A DNA stretch of 64,000 bases, taken from positions 9,347,786 to 9,411,785 of the forward strand of contig NZ_JAGIOO010000001.1 of NCBI RefSeq assembly GCF_017876755.1, given 5' to 3'. The stretch's first letter is position 1. Each line of letters opens with the position of its first letter. Positions 33,335 through 42,059 of this stretch are shown piece by piece. The DNA comes from Crossiella equi. Its GTDB lineage: Bacteria; Actinomycetota; Actinomycetes; Mycobacteriales; Pseudonocardiaceae. The notes under the pieces were generated by a model. The model saw only the letters and a program-made list of their open reading frames with translations. It was not told where the DNA came from and did not search any database. Both the position numbers and the translations under genes were made by a program.

Positions 33335-36084
33335 GTGGGGTTGATGGTGGGGCTGGACATGCTGCTGTGGGCTAAGGAACGTGGTCTGCGGGAGCGGTAC
33401 TCGGTGTTCTGGCACAGCGCGGATGCCGCCGCGGCGGCCTGGGCGTTGTGGGAGCGGGTGTTGTCCCCGGCGCAGCGGGAGGTCATCGCCGAGGGCATGG
33501 GCGTCTCGCAGGCGCAGGCGCAGCGGTTGGTCGCGTTGTGGGCGGGGCTGCACGATCTGGGCAAGATCACCGAGGAGTTCCAGTGCAAGAGCGACCAGGC
33601 GGTCCAGGCGTTGCGGCAGGCTGGTTACCCCAGCGGGGACGCGGTCGTCCAGCTGCCCCATGATTTGGCCGGTCAGATCGCGGTGGCGCCGTTGTTGGCC
33701 GAGCTCGGGGCGGTGGAGGACCGGATTTGGACGCGTTCACCACATTGCGTGGCCGCGCAGGTCATCGGCGGTCACCACGGCCGCTTCCATGAGCTGGAGG
33801 CCCGGTTCGAGCGCTCCTACCGCAACCCGCAGGCCATGGGAGATGGGGAGTGGGAGCGGCAGCGGCGGCTGCTGGTCTCTGAACTGCACACCCTCCTGGG
33901 TGCCCCGGCCCTGCCGGCGCGGTTTGAGGTCGCGGCGGCGGCGTTGGTGACCGGGGTGGTGGTGCTGGCCGACTGGCTGGTCAGCCAGGTCTCCTTCATC
34001 ATCGCCCGCCAGGCCGACCCAGCCACCACGATCGCCGGCTGGTACCACAAGAGCCTGACCGCGATGCCCACCGTGTTGCGGGAGGCAGGGCTGGGGCGTG
34101 CGGTGCTGGCCGCCACCGACGTGCACACGGTGTGGGGGTTCGCTGCGAATACTTTGCAGGAGAGCGTGCAGCGGGAGCTGGCCGGGCGGGTGCGGGGTGC
34201 GGGGATCTTGGTGGTGACCGCGGCGCCGGGGGACGGCAAGACCGAGACCGCGCTGGTCGCGGCCTCCATCCTCGGGCAGGCCGCGGGGGTGTCGGGGGTG
34301 GTCTTCGCGCTGCCGACCATGGCCACCGCCGACCAGATGCACGCCCGGGTGCGGGAGTTCACCGACAAGGCGGTGACGGGACCGGCCGCGGTGACTCTGT
34401 TGCACAGCATGGCCCGCCTGCACCAGGCGGCTGCGTGGGGCGGGGGACGGTTGGTGGCGGTTGCAGGTCCGGGGGAGGTGCCGCAGTGGCTGTACGGGGC
34501 CAAGCGCGGGCTGCTGGCGCCGATGTCGGTGATCACCGTCGATCAGGCGTTGATGGCGGTGCTGCCGTTGCGGCACAACGTGATGCGCCTGTTGGGGCTC
34601 TCGGGCAAGGTGGTGGTCATCGATGAGGCCCACGCCTATGACTCCTACATGCAGTCCCTGCTGGTCACCTTGCTGACCTGGCTGGGGCGCTACCGGGTGC
34701 CGGTGGTGTTGTTGTCGGCGACCCTGCCCACGGTGATCAGCGACGCCCTGATCAACGCCTACCTGCGGGGCCGGCACGGCAAGGCCTACCAGGCTCGGGG
34801 TTTCGCTATCGCCTACCCGGGCTGGCTGTTCGTCGACGCCGAGGGCCAGACGATCGCACCGAGTGCGGAGGCGGTGCGGGAGATGGCCGTGATGCGCACC
34901 TCCCGGCTCACGGTCGACCTGGTCGAGGTCACCGGCGAGAGCGGGGCGGCTTCGCGCCGGGAGCGGGTGCGGGCGTTGCTGGAGCCGCTGCGTACCGGGG
35001 AGGCCGGGTCGCGGTGGTGTGCAACACGGTGGACTCGGCCCAGGAGACCTTCACCGACCTGCAGGCCTGGGCGGCCGGGGAGATCGAGGTGCGGCTCCTG
35101 CACGCCCGGCTGCCCGACGAGCAGCGCGCCATGGTCTCCGCGGAACTCCTGGCCGGGCACGGCAAGGGGCCGCGACCTGGAGGCGTGCCGAGTGTCACGG
35201 TGGCCACCCAGATCATCGAGCAGTCTCTGGACGTCGACTTCGACCTGGTGATCACCGACCTGGCCTCGATGGCCCAGCTGCTGCAGCGCGCGGGGCGCTG
35301 CCACCGCCATCCCCGCCCGGAGACCGATCGTGGCGCCTGGCCAGGTGATCCCCGGCTGGTGGTACTCGTCCCGGCCGACGAGGCGGGGGAGTTGGTGATG
35401 CCGTGGGCGTGGCGGGCGATCTACCCGCGGTATCTGCTGGAGCGCACCCTGGAGCGGCTGCGCGCCCGCGGGGGTCGGCCGGTGGCGGTGCCGGGGGATG
35501 TGGCCGGGTTGGTGGGTGAGGTCTACGACGAGTTTAGTCTGGAGGAGAAGGACCACCGCTGGTGGGTGGAGTACGAGGGGGACAAGCAGGCGCAGCGTGA
35601 CCGGGCTGGGTGGGTGAAGGTCCCGGAGGCGGGCTCGATCCGGAGGTTGGAGCAGCTGTCCCGGCCACCGGTGGCCGAGGCCGGGCCGTTGGAGGACTGG
35701 GAGGTGGAGCTGACGACCCGGTTGGGGGCGGATACCCAGCGGGTGGTGTGTTGTTTCGTGGACGAGTCGGGGCGGCGGTGGCTGGACCGGCACCGCTGGG
35801 TGGCCTTGCCGGGTGAGGAGGCCTCGGCGTCGTCCCGGCCGTCGGCGGTGGTGGTGCGGATGGTGATGGCTCGGTCTATTCCGGTCCGGGCGTCGTTGCT
35901 GACCGAGCACCAGGACGAGGGCCACGGGCGGCGTCCAGTGAGTTGGGAGAAGACGCCGTGGCTTGGAGACCTTGTCCTCATCCCGTTGCCTTTGCGGGGG
36001 ACTGCGGCAGGGGCGGTGGTTATCGGCAGGCGGACGTTTACTCTGGATGATCAGCTTGGCTTGGTGATTACCAAGATCGACTGA
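33335..36084 (+). pseudogene. cas3: cas3 (set A), HD nuclease-helicase with one frameshift
   Basis: Type I-E signature nuclease-helicase. GTG 33335 lies 6 bases after GGAGG; ATG 33344 is an alternative. HD part: FWHSADAAAAAW, LHDLGKITEEFQ, GGHHGRF. Helicase: Walker A-like TAAPGDGKTETAL, DEAH box in VVVIDEAHAYDSYM, motif III LLSATLPT. At about 34999 one base is missing within a GGGG run; the second half (VAVVCNTVDSAQETF, ATQIIEQSLDVDFDLVITDL, QRAGRCHRH) continues in another frame to a complete C-terminal domain at 36084. The joined product would be about 915 aa, normal length. It is a true pseudogene or a sequencing error; no canonical slippery heptamer is seen. Confidence 0.9.
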
Positions 36085-36108
36085 CTAGCCATGCCGCCTC
36101 ACTGTCCT

Positions 36109-37965
36109 CGGAGCATCCCCCCCCGTATCTGGGGCGACGGGGACTACGGGCAGCCCCGCCCTGCGGGCGGCCGGAGCATCCTCACGTGCGCGGGGCAGAC
36201 ACGAGTTCGGTGCGGACCTGGTCCAGCGCGGCCGGAGCATCCCCACGTGTGTGGGGCGGACGTCAGCACAGGGTTGGGTCTGGTGGTGATGGCCGGAACA
36301 TCCCCACGGGTGTGGGGCGGACCCTCCCCAGCCTGATCGAGCCGACCTCAGCACCGGAACATCCCCACGGGCGTGGGGCGGACTCATGCAGGGTGTGACG
36401 CTCTTCGGTGGTGGCCGGAACATCCCCACGGGCGTGGGGCGGACGCCTCCAGGACGTACGCCCAGTGCGGCCATCCACGGAACATTCCCACGGGCGTGGG
36501 GCGGACCGATGATCGTCCCAGTGTGGACACCCTGATTTCCGGAACATCCCCACGGGCGTGGGGCGGACGTGGCGAGCGCGGCGAGGAGCGCGGGCCGCGG
36601 CGGAACATCCCCACGGGCGTGGGGCGGACACCGGCATGGACTCCTGGCCGAGCACGAAGCCCGGAACATCCCCACGGGCGCGGGGCGGACGGCGGCCAGG
36701 GGCGGACGCGACACGATGGCGCCGGAACATCCCCACGGGCGTGGGGCGGACCCAGGTGGCCCTGGCGTACGAGGCCGAGGCGCCGGAACATCCCCACGGG
36801 CGTGGGCGGACGCGGGAGAGCACCTCGGCAGGACCGGACCCGGCGGAACATCCCCACGGGCGTGGGGCGGACCTCGGTGCCGCGGTCGGCGCGTTCGCGC
36901 TCTCCGGAACATCCCCACGGGCGTGGGGCGGACACCAGCATGACCCCTGACGACGTGATCGACGTGCGGAACATCCCCACGGGCGTGGGGCGGACGACAG
37001 TAGAGCGCGATGGGCGGCCGACGAAGTCGGAACATCCCCACGGGCGTGGGGCGGACCGCCAGGGCCGATCCGGATGAACGGGTGGGGCCGGAACATCCCC
37101 ACGGGCGTGGGGCGGACTCGCCCGCGCCCATGGGGAGATCGTGAAGAACCGGAACATCCCCACGGGCGTGGGGCGGACAGGGTCGGCTCATCGGCGGCGG
37201 AGTGGCAGAACGGAACATCCCCACGGGCGTGGGGCGGACTCCCCGTGCTGCACCTGGGGCAGCCTGAAGCCCGGAACATCCCCACGGGCGTGGGGCGGAC
37301 ATAGTGGAGGGCGATCTTGGCGCGCCAGTGCGCGGAACATCCCCACGGGCGTGGGGCGGACCACTGCATGAGATCCGGGTAGGTCTGGTCGAGCGGAACA
37401 TCCCCCGTGGGCGGACTTCGGCCACCCTCGGGACAGTCCCCCCAGCGACGGAACATCCCCACGGGCGTGGGGCGGACAGCGACAGCCGCACCACCACCGC
37501 AGCGGGATCGGAACATCCCACGGGCGTGGGGGCGGACTACATCAGGGGCGGGTCGGTCACGAACGTGGACGGAACATCCCCACGGGCGTGGGGCGGACTA
37601 CATCAGGGGCGGGGTCGGTCACGAACGTGGACGGAACATCCCACGGGCGTGGGGCGGACTCGGGAATGTCCAGGAATGCCGGGTTGATTGGTCGGAACAA
37701 TCCCCACGGGCGTGGGGCGGACTCGCCGTGCAGCTCAGCCATGACGGGGATGTTCGGAACATCCCCACGGGCGTGGGGCGGACGTGGCCATTCCGGCCGC
37801 GAGTTCCGGTCCAGCGGAACAGTCCCCACGGGCGTGGGGCGGACGGCGCGACCGCCGGGGTGCGCACGCCTCGGACGGAACATCCCACGGGCGTGGGGGC
37901 GGACACTGGGACCGGTCGCTCGCCGTGGGCGATCGCCGGAACATCCCCACGGGCGTGGGGCGGAC
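36109..37965 (-). CRISPR. CRISPR array 2, type I-E, 31 repeats
   Basis: 31 repeats of 29 bases (start CGGAACATC, core CCCCACGGGCGTGGGG, end CGGAC) with 30 spacers of mostly 32-33 bases. It is read leftward from a leader right of 37965. The four leftmost repeats are degenerate, as expected at the old end: 36109 (badly decayed), 36172 and 36233 (GGAGCAT and ACGTGTGTG, like array 1) and 36294 (GGGTGTG). The spacers at 37538-37569 and 37599-37631 are duplicates. The array lies between cas3 and cas8e of set A, interrupting the usual gene order. Confidence 0.97.
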
Positions 37966-38100
37966 ACTTCGCGACCTGCTGCTATGCGAGCGTATCGTCA
38001 GTTTTCAAAGATCAAGAACTGCTACTCGTAGGGCTGTTGAGGCGTCGATGGCGCCGACGTCCCGGGAGCGGTCGGCACGCTACCGGAACGTGCTCCCTGG
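37966..38100 (-). promoter_or_regulatory. Leader of CRISPR array 2
   Basis: Starts ACTTCGCGACCTGC and has AGTTTTCAA at the same distance as the array 1 leader; between them only scattered positions match. After about 50 bases the two leaders diverge. It marks the end where new spacers would enter. Confidence 0.8.
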
Positions 38101-38608
38101 CTCCAGGAACCTGGTCGACAGAGCTTGAATACGCCTGGGCAGGGTCCCGGCGGCTTGATCTGCGGAAAGCTCCACGGTGAGCAGATCCTGGGGGCAGTCT
38201 GTCGTGCCCGAGGATCTCAGTTGTGCGCATTTGTTGAAACCCGAATCAAGCGCGCCTTGAATGCGTCGTTGTCGACGCAACCATTTTGGGGGTGGCTGCG
38301 GTAGGTGTGGTTGCTCCTGTGCGCTGTGCAGGGGGCGGTTGGTGGCGGATGGGGATCGCCCGCGTGTCTGTGTGGCCTTGAGAACCGGCCTGGCCTTCCA
38401 GGCGTGGAACATGCGGAGGGTGTGACGTGTCTGGCAATAAGCAAGACGGCATCGTGCAGTAAATGCTCGGATCGCCTTTTTCCTGGTAAAGGCTGTATCT
38501 CGGGTCGGCTCGCGGGAATTGTCGGTGTCATCCCCTAGGCTGCGCGCCGTCCTGATGACCGCATGCGCATTCACTAGAAGGTGTCATTGTTTTGTGAGGA
38601 GATCCGTA
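38101..38608. other. Gap between array 2 leader and cas8e (set A)
   Basis: About 500 bases with no credible gene in either strand: open frames here lack ribosome sites and family motifs. An AT-richer patch around 38430-38590 (AAGCAAGACGG, CATTGTTTTGTGAGGAG) is the probable promoter for the cas8e-cas11-cas7 remnant. Confidence 0.5.
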
Positions 38609-38689
38609 GTGGCTAACTCCGGTCCGGCCGGTGGCGATGTTCGTGGCGGTGCCGCGGTCGAGCCCGGCCGCGCGGGGGAGGAGCACGAG

Positions 38690-40204
38690 ATGGGGCTCGG
38701 TGTGCCCACCTACGACCTGCTGGAACGACCGTGGATTCCAGTACGCCGCCTGGGCGGGTCCCAGGTCGAGTTGGTGGGGTTGCGGGAGCTGTTCACCCGG
38801 GCGCACGAGCTCGCTGACCTCGCGGTTCCGCTCCCGCCGGCCGCGGCCGGGTTGTGGCGGGTGCTCTACGCCCTCACCGCCCGCATCGCCGACCTGTGCC
38901 CGCGGGAGTGGCTGGATCAGCGCCTGGACCTGCTCGACCAGGGCCACTTCGACCCAGAAGACATCGAGGCCTACTGCGGCAAGCACGCAGGCGCCTTTGA
39001 CCTATTCGGGCCGCGGCCGTGGATGCAGGAACCCACCCTCCGTCAGCAGTGCCCAGGTCCGTCCGGGATCAACAAGCTCGTCTTCGGCCGCCCGACCGGC
39101 AGCAACCAGGTGTGGTTCGGCCACTTCACCGACGCCCGCCCCGAACCCGTCCCCACACCCGAGGCGATCCAGCACCTGCTGATCCAGCACTACTACGGCC
39201 CGTCCGGGCGCTGCACCGCGCGCAAGGCCGGAGACGGTCAGCTGGCCAACTCCACCAAGGGGATCCTGCGCTCCACCCTGTCCTACCACCCCGTCGGCGA
39301 CACGCTGTTCGAGTCGCTGCTGCTCGGTCTGCCCAGCCCTGGCGATGACCCCGGCGGCCAGCCTGACGACCTGTGTCCGTGGGAGCGGACCCAGCCCCTG
39401 GACCCGCTGGGCAGGCCCCCGTATCCGAGCTGGCCCGGCGGGCTGCTCACCGGACGCTCCCGGCACGCGGTCCTGCTCCTCCCGGATGCCACCGGGGCCA
39501 ACGTCATCGACGCCTACGTCACCTGGGCCTGGCGCGAACCCGGCGCCGATGTGCCGGACCCGTACCTGATCTACCAGCTCAGCAAGGAGAACAACCCCTA
39601 CGGGCGCCGGGCGGAGATCGAGCGTGGCCTGTGGCGGGACCTGGACGCGCTGCTGCGCCACACCAGCCTGGGCTCCCAGTCGCGTCGGCCTCAGGTCTTC
39701 GACGGCCTCAAGGAGCTGCCCAGCGAGCTGCTGAACAGAGTTCGGATCCGCGCCTACGGCTTCGACCAGGACGGTCAGACGCGGGAGAAACGGTGGCTGT
39801 CCGCGCTCACCCCGCCGGTGCTCCACCGGATGGAGGAGGCATCCAAGGAAGCACCACAGCAGATCGGGCTGCTCCGTGAACACGCCGAAGCCTTGGGAGA
39901 GAAGCTGAAAACGGTACTCATCGGCGCCTGGCACCAGGCCACCGCAACCACCGATAAGGCCAAGACCGGGCCTTGGGCCGCTCGCGCCGCCCGCGTCTAC
40001 TGGCCCGCCGCCGAACGGGAGTTCTGGGACCGCCTGGCCGCTGAAGAGATCGACACCTCACCGGACCGCTTCCGGGAGCTGGCCCACGATGCCATCGACG
40101 CCGCGCTGAGTGAGACCGATGAGGCCAAGCGCACCGTGGCCAAGGCGATCGCCGCCGCCCACCGCAACCTCGACCGCAAAGACCGTGGCAAGGAGAGCAC
40201 GTGA
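38690..40204 (+). CDS. cas8e: Cas8e/Cse1 (set A), large Cascade subunit
   Basis: Large subunit of the type I-E surveillance complex; it recognises the PAM and recruits Cas3. ATG 38690 (site GGGGGAGGAG) gives 504 aa beginning MGLGVPTYDLLERPWIPVRR, the normal Cse1 start; GTG 38609 with GAGGAG would add 27 low-complexity residues. Typical stretches: FDLFGPRPWMQ, INKLVFGRPTGSNQVWFGHF and TLSYHPVGDTLFESLLLGLP, plus a C-terminal four-helix region. The frame is intact. The stop overlaps the cas11 start (GTGA). Confidence 0.93.
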   Translation: MGLGVPTYDLLERPWIPVRRLGGSQVELVGLRELFTRAHELADLAVPLPPAAAGLWRVLYALTARIADLCPREWLDQRLDLLDQGHFDPEDIEAYCGKHAGAFDLFGPRPWMQEPTLRQQCPGPSGINKLVFGRPTGSNQVWFGHFTDARPEPVPTPEAIQHLLIQHYYGPSGRCTARKAGDGQLANSTKGILRSTLSYHPVGDTLFESLLLGLPSPGDDPGGQPDDLCPWERTQPLDPLGRPPYPSWPGGLLTGRSRHAVLLLPDATGANVIDAYVTWAWREPGADVPDPYLIYQLSKENNPYGRRAEIERGLWRDLDALLRHTSLGSQSRRPQVFDGLKELPSELLNRVRIRAYGFDQDGQTREKRWLSALTPPVLHRMEEASKEAPQQIGLLREHAEALGEKLKTVLIGAWHQATATTDKAKTGPWAARAARVYWPAAEREFWDRLAAEEIDTSPDRFRELAHDAIDAALSETDEAKRTVAKAIAAAHRNLDRKDRGKEST

Positions 40205-40844
40205 GCACCGCCCTCACCACCCAAGCAGCCACGCCTGCCAGGGCCACGACCGTGGAGGAGAGGTTCGTCGAGCACATCCAGCAGCTGTGCGCCCGCTCGT
40301 CCGCAGCCCGCAACCAACTTCGTCGTACCGAACGTCGGCGCCCTGAAGATGTCAGCCGCGCCGTGCACCAGGTCGTGGCGCGCTGGCTGCCCGACAACCC
40401 CAGCCCAGGCCGCGAACGCGCCTACTACACCGTGGCCGCACTCCTCGCCGCCCAGCCCAACACCACCCACCGGAACATCGACGACCAGCCCCCGCCGGTA
40501 GTCGACGACACCGCCCCAGAGACGCGGCCACAGCAGCGGCGAGCCAACCGGGGGCGGCCCTGGCCCGAGCCTGTCTGGGACAGCCCGACGGCGCGAAGAC
40601 GATCGGCTTTGCCGGCGCCGAACGGCACCCGGAGCTGATCTGCCGCCAAGGCCTGCACGGCCTGCACCGCCACCTTCCCGCCGTCATCCGCCGCATGAGC
40701 GAGATCGACGCCAGCCCGGACTGGGTGCGGCTGCTTAAAGACCTGGCCCGCTGGGAGTGCACGCCCCGGCTGGTGGCCAAGGAATGGCAGCAGATTTTTT
40801 ACCGCACCGCCTACGATCCCGACGCCCTTCGGGCCGAAGAGTAG
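40201..40844 (+). pseudogene. cas11: cas11/cse2 (set A), frameshifted
   Basis: Small Cascade subunit. GTG 40201 overlaps the cas8e stop. The first 85 residues or so are normal (VEERFVEHIQQLCARSSAAR, VVARWLPDNPSPGRERAYYT). Then the frame becomes proline- and arginine-rich and stops at 40638. The expected second half (FAGAERHPELICRQGLHGLH, PDWVRLLKDLARWECTPRLV, AKEWQQIFYRT) lies in another frame, ending at 40844. The shift falls about 40500-40560. The joined length (about 214 aa) would be normal. Confidence 0.87.
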
Positions 40845-40847
40845 AAC

Positions 40848-41180
40848 GTGACCAGCACCCCCGCTCGCTACTACCTCGACTACCACCTGCTGCACACCCT
40901 GTCCTGCGTCAACCTCAACCACGACGACCTCGGCCCGCCGAAGTCGATGGTCTACAGCGGTCGGGAGCAGGCGGGGAGTTGTGCATCGACAAGAGCGGGA
41001 TGATCATCCTGGTCTACCTGCCCGAGGCCGCCATCGCCGAGCTCATTGCGGTTGCCTCCACTGCCGCGACGCTTCGTAGCCGAATCTACCGCCGAGGAAG
41101 CCAATCCGGCGGGGGAGGAAGTGGGCGGCGGGAAACCAAGCGGGGCCAGGGGAAGAAGGGTGCGGCCAGGTTGGCTGACT
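40848..41180 (+). pseudogene. cas7: cas7 (set A), internally deleted remnant
   Basis: GTG 40848 starts a normal Cas7e N-terminus (RYYLDYHLLHTLSCVNLNHD, DDLGPPKSMVYSG), but after 40 residues the frame changes and stops at 41003. A second frame, from about 40980, carries KSGMIILVYLPEAAIAELIA, which resembles a mid-protein Cas7e segment, and then fades. The RNA-binding core is missing. cas5 and cas6 of set A do not follow, so set A cannot make a complete Cascade. Confidence 0.8.
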
Positions 41181-41451
41181 GCTTCCGCAGGAGATCACGT
41201 AGCGAGCGAATCCCGCGCAGTCTTGGATGGCCGGACCACGCAGGGTATGAAGGTACCGACGGCGGCTTCAGCTTGATGGTTGCCACCGACCGCACCTGCA
41301 GTGCGACCATCACCATGGTGGTCAACCAGCTCGTGGATCCGCATTCAGATGAGACGGTCGAGCTGGCGCTGAGCAACCAGTCCCGTGGCCTGCCAGGACG
41401 TCGCGCACATGGATGAAACATGGCGAGGTAGTCTCACTTGGCGATGGCCGA
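41181..41451. other. Decayed DNA after the cas7 remnant
   Basis: No intact gene. A frame open to 41416 (DGGFSLMVATDRTCSATITM, VVNQLVDPHSDETVELALSN) looks protein-like, but I cannot match it to a Cas or transposase family. Confidence 0.35.
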
Positions 41452-41508
41452 CGGCTGCGGAGCTGGCACCGGTGGGCTAACACCAGGACCAGCTGAACTC
41501 CGCAGCCG
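41452..41508. terminator. Imperfect hairpin between the two cas sets
   Basis: CGGCTGCGGAG (41452-41462) pairs with CTCCGCAGCCG (41498-41508), and inner AGCTGG/CCAGCT parts extend it. The loop is long, so it may be a terminator or only a relic of an inverted repeat. Confidence 0.45.
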
Positions 41509-41519
41509 CCGACCAGCTG

Positions 41520-41717
41520 CTACCCGCGAGTGCGTAGCAACAGCAAGATGAGGACCAGTCCGGCCTTCGCCAGAGTGACGGAGGCCGGACTGTCGCTTGT
41601 CGCGATCTCAGCCAGGTATTCCACCGCCAGCGGCATCAGTGCCAGGTAGCGCGCCTCATCCTCGGCCCGTCGTCGGCGGCCATTCTCGCCGCCATCCGAC
41701 CGTTGATGTGCCTCCAT
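41520..41717 (-). CDS. Possible 65-residue hypothetical protein
   Basis: ATG 41717 opens a charged stretch (RSDGGENGRRRRAEDEARYL), then LAVEYLAEIATSDSPASVTL and a hydrophobic tail AGLVLILLLLRTRG that could be one membrane helix. No clear ribosome site and no family. It lies on the strand opposite both cas sets. Confidence 0.3.
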   Translation of the reverse strand: MEAHQRSDGGENGRRRRAEDEARYLALMPLAVEYLAEIATSDSPASVTLAKAGLVLILLLLRTRG

Positions 41718-41993
41718 CGCAACCCCGATTCTCGCCAGGCGCAGGCCACGAGGCTGTCCACCTCACCGATGGCCGTCTGCCGGACGCGTGAGGGCCTCCC
41801 CAAACTGAGGAGCCGAGGTCGCAGGAGCACAGGCAGGACCCTACCGCCTCCGCGCGAGTGGCGGCTTCCGGGTCCATGTCGAGGCGCTGCCTTCAACATA
41901 GCAACTTGCTTAACTCCTCTGCGGGGGATATTTTCTCACCGACCAATACGCTCCGCTGCTGCGGAGATGGCCCCTTGCTTTGCTGCAGGCGCC

Positions 41994-42023
41994 GATCCTC
42001 CCCGCGCATGCGGGGATGTCTAC
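41994..42023 (+). repeat. Orphan CRISPR-like repeat upstream of cas3 (set B)
   Basis: GATCCTCCCCGCGCATGCGG followed by GGATGTCTAC has the I-E repeat form: CCCCGC-GCAT-GCGGGG stem and GATG after it. It runs in the opposite direction to arrays 1 and 2 and has a different stem (CCCCGC instead of CCCCACG). No second copy lies within the usual 61 bases. It looks like the last survivor of a deleted third array belonging to set B. Confidence 0.6.
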
Positions 42024-42059
42024 GAGACGGAAGATCGTGAGAATGGAACGCTGACCTTG

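Noticed and set aside
34990-35010. Programmed -1 frameshifting in set A cas3
   Set aside because: No X-XXY-YYZ slippery heptamer in the correct frame and no clear downstream pseudoknot; mutation or sequencing error is simpler.
36100-37970. Open frames in array 2 on both strands with GTSPRAWGG, NIPTGVGRT or PTPVGMFR repeats
   Set aside because: Same artefact: CRISPR repeat-spacer translation, often mis-annotated as hypothetical proteins.
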